Assembly: GCA_031216915.1 (NCBI GenBank)
Contig: CM062289.1
Span: 59,886,241-59,950,240 of the forward strand
From: Pictodentalium vernedei
Lineage: Eukaryota > Mollusca > Scaphopoda > Dentaliida > Dentaliidae
Direction: 5' to 3'
DNA: 64,000 nt
Made by a program: the position numbers and the translations under genes. Shown here piece by piece: positions 10,981 through 22,307 of the stretch. Under the pieces are notes generated by a model that was not told the origin of the DNA, ran no database searches, and was given only the letters and a program-made list of their open reading frames with translations. Positions within the stretch are counted from its first letter, which is position 1, and the number at the start of each line of letters is the position of its first letter.

Positions 10981-11427
10981 ACATTGGCAGATGATTTATT
11001 TTTAGTTCTAGTTATTCGGTAGTGGTAAAACTTGATACACAATGATTTTGCAAAGACGCATCTGCCAATTTGTGGCAACACACAATACAATGGCGTTTTG
11101 TAACTGGACGATCACATAAGTGATACTGCCATTTTTAAGTTGCTAAAGGTATTTTTAAACTAAAGAATGAGCCAGAGACATCTGGCCTAAGAGAATAGCT
11201 CACTTATTCACAATAATCTCTCTTTAAATCCATTGCATTCAGTCAGCTCATTGTATATTTTTATACTGCACCACAAATTGAATATACAAGCATGATCCAC
11301 TCTCACGGGGTGCGCAGTGTCTCATTGACTTGTGTGCCTGACAGAGGGCTCCATGATTCAAACCTGATCCATGCCACTTGCATTTTGCCTTGACCAAGGT
11401 GCTCAAACCTGATTGCTTGAGACTGAT

Positions 11428-11500
11428 TGATATGCCGTACACCTTAAAACAGTTTGATACCATGATGGTATCAAACTGTTTTAAGGTGTACGGCATATCA
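11428..11500. repeat. perfect 36-bp palindrome with one-base centre
   Basis: Arms 11428-11463 and 11465-11500 are exact reverse complements with a single central base. Such a long perfect palindrome is recent or under gene-conversion-like upkeep. Confidence 0.95.
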
Positions 11501-11564
11501 ATGACTTACATGCCTTCAACCACTGCTAACCCTGGTTAGTAGTTTAGAGGGTATGAAGGTGTGG

Positions 11565-11586
11565 TGACCCCCCCCCCCCCCCCCCA
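11565..11586. repeat. poly-C tract
   Basis: An uninterrupted run of about 19 C. No function is visible. Confidence 0.9.
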
Positions 11587-11944
11587 GATACTCTGGTTCC
11601 TCAACCGTACACAATACGGAAGTCCGAGGACTAACTGGCTATTCACCGACGTCCAAGCATTCCGGGTAAAGTCAGACCTGGTATTGTTAAATGTACAAGA
11701 CAATCGGTTCGAGACGGCGCCGTTAGAACTCGTAAACTTTATAAATTCCAGAACATCGATTTTGTTGACGACTTAACAAACCTGAATCTAGAACTCTTTA
11801 ATTCCCTGCGCAAACATGAACAAATTCTCTCAGCTTGATATTCCAACGGCCACATGTGGACGACAGAAACAATTCACGAAAAGCGATTTAAGGCTGAAGT
11901 TGGTGATGATATCAACGATATAAAAAAACACACATAACTATTTT

Positions 11945-12467
11945 AAAAGACGTGATTACGTGTAATAAACGCAGAACGAATCGGGTAAGTGAATGAGTTA
12001 ATCAATATGGCACGAGTGCCAGCGGGGAAGGATAGAACGAGAGGCTGATTAACCCATTCACACGCGCGCGCCGTTCTGCGTTTATTACACGCCTCCACAT
12101 TCTTTTAACATAATTATTAGAAGGACAATCAGCAATTCATTTGAGAGCTATCAACTAAAGAACACATTCTGTCGCGAGGGGAAACTGTGTTACTAAATCG
12201 TCCCCTGAGTTCCAATGTGTTCTACGTGACTACTGGTACATAGAACACATTAGAACTCAGGGGATGATTTTAGCTATCGTTAAGGACTCAAATGGTAATT
12301 GGGGTGCACGATTTGTAGAAAATTCCAATGAAATGTCGCTTCTATTTAAATATAGTCTGTCAACGATTTCCATTCCACACAAATGTGCGGAACGGATTTT
12401 TATTTTCCGCCTGATTTAATGTTGCTGTAGATGGGGGAGTCACAGAACAGACATGTAATAAATAGTC
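11945..12467. mobile_element. 500-bp repeat family, copy 1
   Basis: It shares ordered blocks with 34870-35432 and 35780-36262. The blocks are a hairpin around ggcacgagtgccagcg, then aattcatttga(g/c)a(g/a)ctatcaac, then a cctgagttccaatgtgttct inverted repeat, then gaaat(t/g)tcgcttctatttaaa, then a final tgtaataaa. There is no coding frame. It is a non-autonomous DNA transposon family in which the centre is itself a fold-back. Confidence 0.75.
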
Positions 12468-12469
12468 TT

Positions 12470-13120
12470 ACTTAACTTCTTGAGTGCTGGAAGCCACTAT
12501 CAGAGCTTCCAAAAAAATAAAAAATAGACTTCCGGGAGTAAAAGCCAACATTCTCCATACTCGTGTTTCACAATGAGTCAAACGCAAATAATATTTTGTT
12601 TTCATGTATTTTATAAATTTGCTTTTTATGTTTTAGTACAATTTGTTGGAGAGTGCCTTTGTGCACTCTACTATAATTTATAATAAGCAAATATTGAATA
12701 ACAAATTTAGGCCACCAAAATAATATAACCTTCAACCAGTTAACTAAAACACAAATATTCTACTGGTTACTGAACTTAACGCCAAGAATGGGAAATGATT
12801 TGTAAATATAAATAGATTTGAAAGCCATTCTATAACCCAAAAGTCCAGTGACCAGCGTGACCAGTGTTGGAGGTGTTTTTAGCTCGTCACTATTGCCATG
12901 GTCCAACAATCTCCATGATTTATTGTAGTATCTGTGAAAATCACGCCCAATTTCCGCGATCCTATTTATTATTACCCATACTTATAAATAGAACATGCTA
13001 CATTTACGTAATGTTATAACATTGCTACTGAGCATTACTTACCCAACTAGGACTCTTTCCACCTAAGAGTGGCAAGGAAGGACCCCTTCACCTCCCCATA
13101 CGCACGTGCTCGATATATAT
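12470..13120. other. no gene recognised
   Basis: AT-rich sequence left of the Penelope pair. No coding signature, RNA gene or clear repeat was seen. Confidence 0.4.
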
Positions 13121-13121
13121 A

Positions 13122-13284
13122 TATACACTTAACATAAAGTAGTCGTCAAAGATAATTTCACTTAATATATTTCGATATGTACACCTCTTCAGAAATAATA
13201 GTTCTTTTATTTCTGAAGAGATCTATATATCGAAATATATTAATTAAAATTATCTTTGACGACTACTTTGTGTTTAGTGTATAT
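13122..13284. repeat. 75-bp inverted repeat (fold-back MITE)
   Basis: tatacacttaacataaagta near 13123 is matched near 13283 by the reverse complement (tactttgtgtttagtgtata). The pairing extends through aaagataatt and atatttcgatat to a small centre near 13203. It adjoins the (TA)n tract at 13319. Confidence 0.8.
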
Positions 13285-13317
13285 TTTCTGCATTGATGTT
13301 ATTCATGTGTCTTTAGG

Positions 13318-13318
<1 letters not shown>

Positions 13319-13397
<79 letters not shown>
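13319..13397. repeat. (TA)n microsatellite at the left edge of the Penelope inverted repeat
   Basis: About 39 TA dinucleotides. A second (TA)n tract (22306-22373) lies at the opposite outer edge of the palindrome. The short open frame of alternating Tyr-Ile across each tract is not a gene. Confidence 0.95.
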
Positions 13398-13400
<3 letters not shown>

Positions 13401-13679
13401 TTCATCAAATATTTTATATAACTTCGTCAAATTGCCGTCATGCTCGGAAGTTTACTTCCTTCTAAGCGGCTTTCATTTTTGACTAATACTTATTCCGTTA
13501 CGTTAAGTGCCGTACCAATGTGTATCGCGTCATGGGAACGTAAAATTTAGCGTCACGCTGATCCTAATTGTTGAATGGGAATTATAAAATTGATCGTGAT
13601 ACGCGTGCGTCTTACAGATCGATTTATTATTTGGCAAGTGGCTGCCTAGCTCCTAATCACGAACCCGTCTGTAAAATCG

Positions 13680-14235
13680 CCGATGCATGTCTTCCTTGGG
13701 TGGCAACAAGTAAAGATATGTTCCGCATTATACGTTGTTCACTGTTTTTAATTGTAAATTATGGACAAACAAGACCGTATCATATCTTCCTTAGGTGGAA
13801 ACGAGTGGAGATATATTCCGCATTATTGTGCGCATTTTTTGTTCTCAGCCTTAGAATTAGAAGCATTCAATCATTTATCTCAACCTCGCCCTGGTAACAG
13901 AGGCAGAAGCGAGTTCGCATGCAGTATTCACACATTCAACCATTCCTTGACCCGAATTGTTCAAACGCGTTGTTCTCCATATTCAAGTGTATTGCATGTA
14001 AAAACACCGTATCATATCTCCCTTGGGTGGTAAAGATATGTTCCCCGTTTCATATTGTTCCCCGTATCCGAGTCTATTACGCGCAAAATAAAGTTCTGTA
14101 TCATATCTTCCTTGGGTGGCAACAAGTAAAGATATGTTCCGCGCTTCACTTTGCTTTTTGTATTCAAGTGTAAATTATGAAAAAATACCGTATAATATCT
14201 TCCTTGGGTGGCAACAAGTAAAGATATGTTCCGCG
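13680..14235 (-). repeat. five hairpin-forming repeats in the PLE 3' region (left copy)
   Basis: Mirror image of the units at 21500-22050 (see there). Each has catatctt and its complement flanking a core containing ttgggtggcaacaag. Confidence 0.8.
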
Positions 14236-14824
14236 TTATTACGTAAAAAACAAATATGAATTAGACACTATTTCTAAAACCTCGCCCTGGTAACAGAGGC
14301 AGAGGCAAGTAAGTTCGTATACCGTATTCACACATCCAACCACTCCTTGGCCCGAATCATTCAATCACTTAAAAGCGCGCCTCCATATCTCCGCCCCACT
14401 ACCCAACCCGCATCAATCAGACATCAATACCGCTGATGGAAAATATAATTTTTTTATACCCTCCTTGCGTAGTAATAACCCCCCCCCCCCCGCCCAATCC
14501 TTCCAGGGTGTGTAAATGTCTTGTCCCCGCCCACTATTGCAGCATATATATGCCCTCCACCACTGATCTAAGGGCAGTCCCTCCTATAATGTCTACACTG
14601 ACAATCGTAGGCTAGGGTTCCATACCCCCCTCCCTCCCCCCCCCCACACCACATACACATGATGTACGCACTGACATATACCAAATGATCATAATCTCAC
14701 AACATATACACGCTATGTTCAACACCAATGCGTGTTCAGGTGTAATTGCTCTGTACACTAATTTATATCCCCCCCCCCCCCCCCCCCCCCCGTTCAGCAA
14801 GTTTATAAATGAGAATATTTGGAA

Positions 14825-17791
14825 TTATTCTTGTCTATTGAGCCCATTGGGTTCTAGTGTTTGAAGTTTGTTAATCCAAAATGCTTCACGACCCCTCCTG
14901 TAAGCTGTATTTTGTTTATTAATTTGTTCAATCCCAATAATCTTAAAATTGTTTATACTATGGTTTTTCGTCAGAAGTTTTATTCTACTCAGGTGGTTTT
15001 GCATTCTCTCATACAATTTTGTCCCCGTCTCTCCCACGTACACAACTTCATTGCACTTGTCGCAAAAAATCCCATATATCACATTCCTGGACATGCAGGT
15101 GATTTTTTTGCCTATGTGGTAGGCCGTCCCGTTCTTGTCTGCGAATTGTTTTGTTTGGAGCATAAACCCACAGATTGCACATTTTCTCTCGCATCTATCA
15201 GATCCCGTCCCTTGATTGTTGAACATTTTATTATGCTTGCTGTGGACTATGATATCTCCCAAATTTTTCAGTCTTTTGTACGAAATCAGGGGAGGTTTTT
15301 CGAATGCCAACTTCATGCGTTTTGAGCGGTGTAAAATGGGCATCCGCTCCCGCGTTATTTTCCCGATGTCGGGGAGGCGCCGCGAGTAGGTGACCACAAA
15401 CGGGACTCTTTCGCCGGTTGATTTGTTGGATCGTTTTTCAAGTAACTGTTTGCGCTGGATTTGATCGACCTTTTCTAGTTGTTCGCTTACAAACTTTTCG
15501 GAGTAACCTCTGGCATGCAGGTGTTGTTTTATATCATTTTTATGGCATTCATATTCAGCATTATCGGAACAAATTCTTTTTACTCTTGAAGCTATTCCAT
15601 ATGGTATCGCTCTTTTAGTGTTGATTGGGTGATCTGACTTTGCGTGTAGGTATTGATGCGTGTCCGTGGGTTTTGTATATAAACCGGTTTTAAGAAATCC
15701 GTCTTCAATTTTGACTATCGTGTCTAAGAATTCTATCTCATTTTCAGACCACCTTAAATCAACCTGTATTTTTGGATGTATAGTATTTGCCAAAGAATGA
15801 TATTGTTTCAGAGACTCCAACCCATGCGTCCATACTCCCCAGATATCATCAACGTACCGTACCTGTTCAAGGGGGTGTAACTTCGATGCTTTTGACAGTT
15901 TTTCTTCCCATTCACCCATATATGTGCACGCATAATTCATCCCTAATCGCGAGCCTATTGCAACGCCGTCGGTTTGTAAATAATGTCTTCCTTTAAATGA
16001 AAAATTGTTGTTGTCCAAAACAGTTTCTATTAGTTTAAGACCTATCTCTGTTGGGAATAGTTTTCCTTTAGAGTTTTCTAGTGCTTTTTCACATGCTAAT
16101 ATACCTTCATTACGTGGGCCGCTTGGATATAGTTTCTTGACGTCCATACAGTACATTATGCTGTTTGCAGGGAGTGGTTGGGGTATACTGTCCAGTCTGT
16201 TCAAGAAATGTGTGGTGTCGCGTATGTAGGATGGTAATGACTCAACGTGTTGTTTTAATTCAGACTCCATCACTTCTGCTATTTTCTCTGTTGGGTGGTT
16301 TATTCCCGAAATTATTGTTCTTAAAGGGGCTTCATTTTTATGCATTTTGGGGTTACCTTTTACTCTACCAGCCTGTGGCTGCTTAGGTATCATGTACGCT
16401 AATACTTTTTTGTCTATCAGTTTGTTTTTTTCTAGTTTTTTGAGTTGGCTTTTAATCTTGTTTGTTATTTTCTCTGTCAGATTTACAGGTACTTCTTTGT
16501 ATGTTGTTTGGTCCCCCAATTCCATCAAGATCTCATTTTCATATTTACTTGCATCCAAAACGGTTATTCCAGACCCTTTATCGGCTGGTCGCACGACTAT
16601 TGTATTATCATTTAACAACTCCTTCAGAGCCTTCTCTTCCATTTTTGTTATGTTGTTTCGCACGCGTTTTTTTATGCCCTTCAAAATATCTTCCCGTACT
16701 ATCTCTAAATAAAGGTCAAGGTGCTTATCTCTACCTTCTTTAGGGGTCCACGGGTTACTCTCTTTAAATTTATCATTAATATATTGCTGTTTATTGTCTA
16801 GGAAATACTCACACAGTCGCATTCTTCGCTCCCATTCTTTTATCTCAACGATAAGGTTCGCTATATCCAAAGTTCTTTCCGTTGGGACAAACTTGAGACC
16901 CCTTTTAAGTAATGTTCTTTGGTGTTTTGTTAGTTTCTTACCGGATAAATTAAACACGTTATTTTGCTGATTTATTTTAGTTTCGTTGTGCAGAATTTTA
17001 CTCTTTATATCTACATACATGTTATTTTGATCATCGCTCATATTCTCAACTTCCACAGATTCATCCTTTATGGAGGGTTTCTCAGACTTTTTGTCGGTAA
17101 TTTGTTTTGTATAACCCCGGGGATTCACAGATTCGTCCTTCTTGGAGGGTTTCTCAGACTTTTTGTCGGTAATTTTTTTTGAATAACCCCGGGGATTCAG
17201 TTTTGGTTCATCCCTACGGAACGCGGAAATATTTTGTGACTGCAAGTATTTGTATTTGATTGTTTTAGGCCCATTTGTCTTTTTCATACTTCCAATCATT
17301 TGTGCAACCTGAAAATGAGAATCATTCAAAAAGAGATAGAAATTTAATTCATTTGTACTCACCGGTTTTTCAGGTTCGAATCGCACCCACCTGTAATTTT
17401 GACCATACTTACAGTATACATGAATCCCTATTCCCAGCATATTCACCAAACCTATTATATCCTCATCTGTTGCCCAGCTCTCAATACTACCATTCGTTTT
17501 TGATCTGTTTCTAATGAATCCTGATACTGGCCCATCTATATATTTAGACATTATTTTCGCGTGATGTTCCACATACCCCATTACTCGTTTCCGTATTACA
17601 TGATGATACTCCTCATCGCCTGTACAGATTTTGCTGATGCATCTATAAAAACAATTTCCATCAGCTCTAACATTTTGCAATCCAAACCCTTGCCTTCTCA
17701 GTTCAATGTTGTGTGTTGCGATATCAGTGTGGCTGGGAAGTTTCTTCTGTAATTTTATTCCTAATACTTTTAACACATTATTTATTTCCAA
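14825..17791 (-). CDS. Penelope-like polyprotein: OTU protease-like domain, reverse transcriptase, GIY-YIG endonuclease
   Basis: The 988-residue ORF is uninterrupted. Residues about 30-165 form an OTU cysteine-protease-like domain, with Asp44 and Cys47 in ADGNCFYRC and a candidate catalytic His159 in NDSHF. Residues about 200-250 hold two copies of a 24-residue lysine-rich repeat (NPRGY.K.ITDKKSEKPS). The reverse transcriptase follows: RPADKGSGITVLD, CMDVKKLYPS, GVAIGSRLGM and the catalytic YVDD. A Cys-rich stretch (CERKCAICG) and the GIY-YIG nuclease (NVIYGIF..., VVYVGETGTKLYERMQNHL) end the protein. RT plus GIY-YIG is the hallmark of Penelope-like retroelements. The OTU module is an unusual addition, perhaps acting on ubiquitin. 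Two lesions set it apart from the right copy: 11 residues are missing after RIKL near the GIY-YIG domain, and Gly replaces Val in the LYPSVP motif. Activity is therefore doubtful despite the open frame. Confidence 0.9.
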   Translation of the reverse strand: MEINNVLKVLGIKLQKKLPSHTDIATHNIELRRQGFGLQNVRADGNCFYRCISKICTGDEEYHHVIRKRVMGYVEHHAKIMSKYIDGPVSGFIRNRSKTNGSIESWATDEDIIGLVNMLGIGIHVYCKYGQNYRWVRFEPEKPVSTNELNFYLFLNDSHFQVAQMIGSMKKTNGPKTIKYKYLQSQNISAFRRDEPKLNPRGYSKKITDKKSEKPSKKDESVNPRGYTKQITDKKSEKPSIKDESVEVENMSDDQNNMYVDIKSKILHNETKINQQNNVFNLSGKKLTKHQRTLLKRGLKFVPTERTLDIANLIVEIKEWERRMRLCEYFLDNKQQYINDKFKESNPWTPKEGRDKHLDLYLEIVREDILKGIKKRVRNNITKMEEKALKELLNDNTIVVRPADKGSGITVLDASKYENEILMELGDQTTYKEVPVNLTEKITNKIKSQLKKLEKNKLIDKKVLAYMIPKQPQAGRVKGNPKMHKNEAPLRTIISGINHPTEKIAEVMESELKQHVESLPSYIRDTTHFLNRLDSIPQPLPANSIMYCMDVKKLYPSGPRNEGILACEKALENSKGKLFPTEIGLKLIETVLDNNNFSFKGRHYLQTDGVAIGSRLGMNYACTYMGEWEEKLSKASKLHPLEQVRYVDDIWGVWTHGLESLKQYHSLANTIHPKIQVDLRWSENEIEFLDTIVKIEDGFLKTGLYTKPTDTHQYLHAKSDHPINTKRAIPYGIASRVKRICSDNAEYECHKNDIKQHLHARGYSEKFVSEQLEKVDQIQRKQLLEKRSNKSTGERVPFVVTYSRRLPDIGKITRERMPILHRSKRMKLAFEKPPLISYKRLKNLGDIIVHSKHNKMFNNQGTGSDRCERKCAICGFMLQTKQFADKNGTAYHIGKKITCMSRNVIYGIFCDKCNEVVYVGETGTKLYERMQNHLSRIKLLTKNHSINNFKIIGIEQINKQNTAYRRGREAFWINKLQTLEPNGLNRQE

Positions 17792-17818
17792 CAGCGATAC
17801 ATTCTTTCCAGGTAGGTC

Positions 17819-17875
17819 GGTACCGTCTGAATCACCCAGTCCCGCTATCTTCTTATCTTTTGTTCTTTCAATAAG
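17819..17875. other. 57-bp unique centre of the 8.9-kb inverted repeat
   Basis: The arms stop pairing at 17818 and 17876. The sequence between (ggtaccgtctgaatcacc... to ...tttcaataag) is the only unpaired part, and the two PLE ORFs diverge from it. It may be leftover target DNA or the true 5' end of one copy. Confidence 0.85.
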
Positions 17876-17902
17876 GACCTACCTGGAAAGAATGTATCGC
17901 TG

Positions 17903-20902
17903 TTGGAAATAAATAATGTGTTAAAAGTATTAGGAATAAAATTACAGAAGAAACTTCCCAGCCACACTGATATCGCAACACACAACATTGAACTGAGAAG
18001 GCAAGGGTTTGGATTGCAAAATGTTAGAGCTGATGGAAATTGTTTTTATAGATGCATCAGCAAAATCTGTACAGGCGATGAGGAGTATCATCATGTAATA
18101 CGGAAACGAGTAATGGGGTATGTGGAACATCACGCGAAAATAATGTCTAAATATATAGATGGGCCAGTATCAGGATTCATTAGAAACAGATCAAAAACGA
18201 ATGGTAGTATTGAGAGCTGGGCAACAGATGAGGATATAATAGGTTTGGTGAATATGCTGGGAATAGGGATTCATGTATACTGTAAGTATGGTCAAAATTA
18301 CAGGTGGGTGCGATTCGAACCTGAAAAACCGGTGAGTACAAATGAATTAAATTTCTATCTCTTTTTGAATGATTCTCATTTTCAGGTTGCACAAATGATT
18401 GGAAGTATGAAAAAGACAAATGGGCCTAAAACAATCAAATACAAATACTTGCAGTCACAAAATATTTCCGCGTTCCGTAGGGATGAACCAAAACTGAATC
18501 CCCGGGGTTATTCAAAAAAAATTACCGACAAAAAGTCTGAGAAACCCTCCAAGAAGGACGAATCTGTGAATCCCCGGGGTTATACAAAACAAATTACCGA
18601 CAAAAAGTCTGAGAAACCCTCCATAAAGGATGAATCTGTGGAAGTTGAGAATATGAGCGATGATCAAAATAACATGTATGTAGATATAAAGAGTAAAATT
18701 CTGCACAACGAAACTAAAATAAATCAGCAAAATAACGTGTTTAATTTATCCGGTAAGAAACTAACAAAACACCAAAGAACATTACTTAAAAGGGGTCTCA
18801 AGTTTGTCCCAACGGAAAGAACTTTGGATATAGCGAACCTTATCGTTGAGATAAAAGAATGGGAGCGAAGAATGCGACTGTGTGAGTATTTCCTAGACAA
18901 TAAACAGCAATATATTAATGATAAATTTAAAGAGAGTAACCCGTGGACCCCTAAAGAAGGTAGAGATAAGCACCTTGACCTTTATTTAGAGATAGTACGG
19001 GAAGATATTTTGAAGGGCATAAAAAAACGCGTGCGAAACAACATAACAAAAATGGAAGAGAAGGCTCTGAAGGAGTTGTTAAATGATAATACAATAGTCG
19101 TGCGACCAGCCGATAAAGGGTCTGGAATAACCGTTTTGGATGCAAGTAAATATGAAAATGAGATCTTGATGGAATTGGGGGACCAAACAACATACAAAGA
19201 AGTACCTGTAAATCTGACAGAGAAAATAACAAACAAGATTAAAAGCCAACTCAAAAAACTAGAAAAAAACAAACTGATAGACAAAAAAGTATTAGCGTAC
19301 ATGATACCTAAGCAGCCACAGGCTGGTAGAGTAAAAGGTAACCCCAAAATGCATAAAAATGAAGCCCCTTTAAGAACAATAATTTCGGGAATAAACCACC
19401 CAACAGAGAAAATAGCAGAAGTGATGGAGTCTGAATTAAAACAACACGTTGAGTCATTACCATCCTACATACGCGACACCACACATTTCTTGAACAGACT
19501 GGACAGTATACCCCAACCACTCCCTGCAAACAGCATAATGTACTGTATGGACGTCAAGAAACTATATCCAAGCGTCCCACGTAATGAAGGTATATTAGCA
19601 TGTAAAAAAGCACTAGAAAACTCTAAAGGAAAACTATTCCCAACAGAGATAGGTCTTAAACTAATAGAAACTGTTTTGGACAACAACAATTTTTCATTTA
19701 AAGGAAGACATTATTTACAAACCGACGGCGTTGCAATAGGCTCGCGATTAGGGATGAATTATGCGTGCACATATATGGGTGAATGGGAAGAGAAACTGTC
19801 AAAAGCATCGAAGTTACACCCCCTTGAACAGGTACGGTACGTTGATGATATCTGGGGAGTATGAACGCATGGGTTGGAGTCTCTGAAACAATATCATTCT
19901 TTGGCAAATACGATACATCCAAAAATACAGGTTGATTTAAGGTGGTCTGAAAATGAGATAGAATTCTTAGACACGATAGTCAAAATTGAAGACGGATTTC
20001 TTAAAACCGGTTTATATACAAAACCCACGGACACGCATCAATACCTACACGCAAAGTCAGATCACCCAATCAACACTAAAAGAGCGATACCATATGGAAT
20101 AGCTTCAAGAGTAAAAAGAATTTGTTCCGATAATGCTGAATATGAATGCCATAAAAATGATATAAAACAACACCTGCATGCCAGAGGTTACTCCGAAAAG
20201 TTTGTAAGCGAACAACTAGAAAAGGTCGATCAAATCCAGCGCAAACAGTTACTTGAAAAACGATCCAACAAATCAACCGGCGAAAGAGTCCCGTTTGTGG
20301 TCACCTACTCGCGGCGCCTCCCCGACATCGGGAAAATAACGCGGGAGCGGATGCCCATTTTACACCGCTCAAAACGCATGAAGTTGGCATTCGAAAAACC
20401 TCCCCTGATTTCGTACAAAAGACTAAAAAATTTGGGAGATATCATAGTCCACAGCAAGCATAATAAAATGTTCAACAATCAAGGGACGGGATCTGATAGA
20501 TGCGAGAGAAAATGTGCAATCTGTGGGTTTATGCTCCAAACAAAACAATTCGCAGACAAGAACGGGACGGCCTACCACATAGGCAAAAAAATCACCTGCA
20601 TGTCCAGGAATGTGATATATGGGATTTTTTGCGACAAGTGCAATGAAGTTGTGTACGTGGGAGAGACGGGGACAAAATTGTATGAGAGAATGCAAAACCA
20701 CCTGAGTAGAATAAAACTTGAGGTTATGGATGAACCGATACCACATCATTTTCTGACGAAAAACCATAGTATAAACAATTTTAAGATTATTGGGATTGAA
20801 CAAATTAATAAACAAAATACAGCTTACAGGAGGGGTCGTGAAGCATTTTGGATTAACAAACTTCAAACACTAGAACCCAATTGGCTCAATAGACAAGAAT
20901 AA
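17903..20902 (+). pseudogene. Penelope-like OTU-RT-GIY-YIG ORF split by one nonsense codon
   Basis: The frame is the same as in the left copy throughout. A TGA at 19862-19864 stands where the left copy has TGG (Trp), three residues after the catalytic YVDD. It separates a 653-codon OTU/RT part from a 342-codon stretch that starts at 19874 and carries the RT thumb region, Cys-rich segment and GIY-YIG nuclease. All other core motifs are intact: ADGNCFYRC, RPADKGSG, DVKKLYPSVP, GVAIGSRLGM, YVYVGETG-like VVYVGETGTK. Unlike the left copy it has Val in LYPSVP and the 11-residue segment before LTKNHS. It reads as one gene with a single G-to-A stop, not two genes. Confidence 0.9.
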
Positions 20903-20935
20903 TTCCAAATATTCTCATTTATAAACTTGCTGAAC

Positions 20936-20959
20936 GGGGGGGGGGGGGGGGGGGGGGGA
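20936..20959. repeat. poly-G tract just after the PLE ORF
   Basis: About 23 G in a row, 34 bases after the PLE stop codon. It is mirrored by the poly-C tract 14769-14791 in the other arm, so it belongs to the element. Confidence 0.9.
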
Positions 20960-21499
20960 TATAAATTAGTGTACAGAGCAATTACACCTGAACACGCATT
21001 GGTGTTGAACATAGCGTGTATATGTTGTGAGATTATGATCATTTGGTATATGTCAGTGCGTACATCATGTGTATGTGGTGTGGGGGGAGGGGAGGGAGGG
21101 GGGTATGGAACCCTAGCCTACGATTGTCAGTGTAGACATTATAGGAGGGACTGCCCTTAGATCAGTGGTGGAGGGCATATATATGCTGCAATAGTGGGCG
21201 GGGACAAGACATTTACACACCCTGGAAGGATTGGGCGGGGGGGGGGGGGGGTTATTACTACGCAAGGAGGGTATAAAAACATTATATTTTCCATCAGCGG
21301 TATTGATGTCTGATTGATGCGGGTTGGGTAGTGGGGCGGAGATATGGAGGCGCGCTTTTAAGTGATTGAATGATTCGGGCCAAGGAGTGGTTGGATGTGT
21401 GAATACGGTATACGAACTTACTTGCCTCTGCCTCTGTTACCAGGGCGAGGTTTTAGAAATAGTGTCTAATTCATATTTGTTTTTTACGTAATAACGCGG

Positions 21500-22050
21500 A
21501 ACATATCTTTACTTGTTGCCACCCAAGGAAGATATTATACGGTATTTTTTCATAATTTACACTTGAATACAAAAAGCAAAGTGAAGCGCGGAACATATCT
21601 TTACTTGTTGCCACCCAAGGAAGATATGATACAGAACTTTATTTTGCGCGTAATAGACTCGGATACGGGGAACAATATGAAACGGGGAACATATCTTTAC
21701 CACCCAAGGGAGATATGATACGGTGTTTTTACATGCAATACACTTGAATATGGAGAACAACGCGTTTGAACAATTTGGGTCAAGGAATGGTTGGATGTGT
21801 GAATACTGCATGCGAACTCGCTTCTGCCTCTGTTACCAGGGCGAGGTTGAGATAAATGATTGAATGCTTCTAATTCTAAGGCTGAGAACAAAAAATGCGC
21901 ACAATAACGCGGAATATATCTCCACCCGTTTCCACCTAAGGAAGATATGATACGGTCTTGTTTATCCATAATTTACAATTAAAAACAGTGAACAACGTAT
22001 AATGCGGAACATATCTTTACTTGTTGCCACCCAAGGAAGACATGCATCGG
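21500..22050 (+). repeat. five hairpin-forming repeats in the PLE 3' region (right copy)
   Basis: Five units start near 21503, 21591, 21688, 21912 and 22007. The typical unit is acatatctttacttgttgcc followed by acccaaggaagatatga. catatctt pairs with aagatatg, and an inner ttg/caa pair fits on a short stem. Substitutions tend to sit in the loop, and spacing is 90-220 bp. An RNA-level role (for example template recognition or a ribozyme-like fold) is possible but unproven. Confidence 0.75.
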
Positions 22051-22305
22051 CGATTTTACAGACGGGTTCGTGATTAGGAGCTAGGCAGCCACTTGCCAAA
22101 TAATAAATCGATCTGTAAGACGCTCGCGTATCACGATCAATTTTAAATTCCCATTCAACAAGTAGGATCAGCGTGACGCTAAATTTTACGTTCCCATGAC
22201 GCGATACACATTGGTACGGCACTTAACGTAACGGAATAAGTATTAGTCAAAAATGAAAGCCGCTTAGAAGGAAGTAAACTTCCGAGCATGACGGCAATTT
22301 GACGA

Positions 22306-22307
22306 AG

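Larger units (their letters stand above)
13414..17818 (-). mobile_element. Penelope-like element with OTU domain, left (minus-strand) copy
   Basis: This 4.4-kb arm is the near-identical reverse complement of 17876-22313. It has a short 5' segment next to the 57-bp centre, one long ORF (14825-17791), a poly-C tract at 14769-14791 (poly-G on the coding strand), and a non-coding 3' region. That region has five hairpin-forming repeats (about 13690-14230) and ends at (TA)n. The arm can be told from its partner by a 33-nt deletion and scattered substitutions, so the two copies are separable. Confidence 0.9.

Noticed and set aside
13256-13465. ORF with a long Tyr-Ile repeat
   Set aside because: Translation of the (TA)n microsatellite.
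14861-17912. Plus-strand ORFs of 60-154 codons across the left Penelope copy (and their mirror on the right)
   Set aside because: They are antisense shadows of the 988-codon ORF, with no domain patterns of their own.
17903-20902. Two separate genes (653 and 342 codons)
   Set aside because: Same frame, and the left copy reads through with Trp at the position of the TGA; it is one ORF with a nonsense codon.
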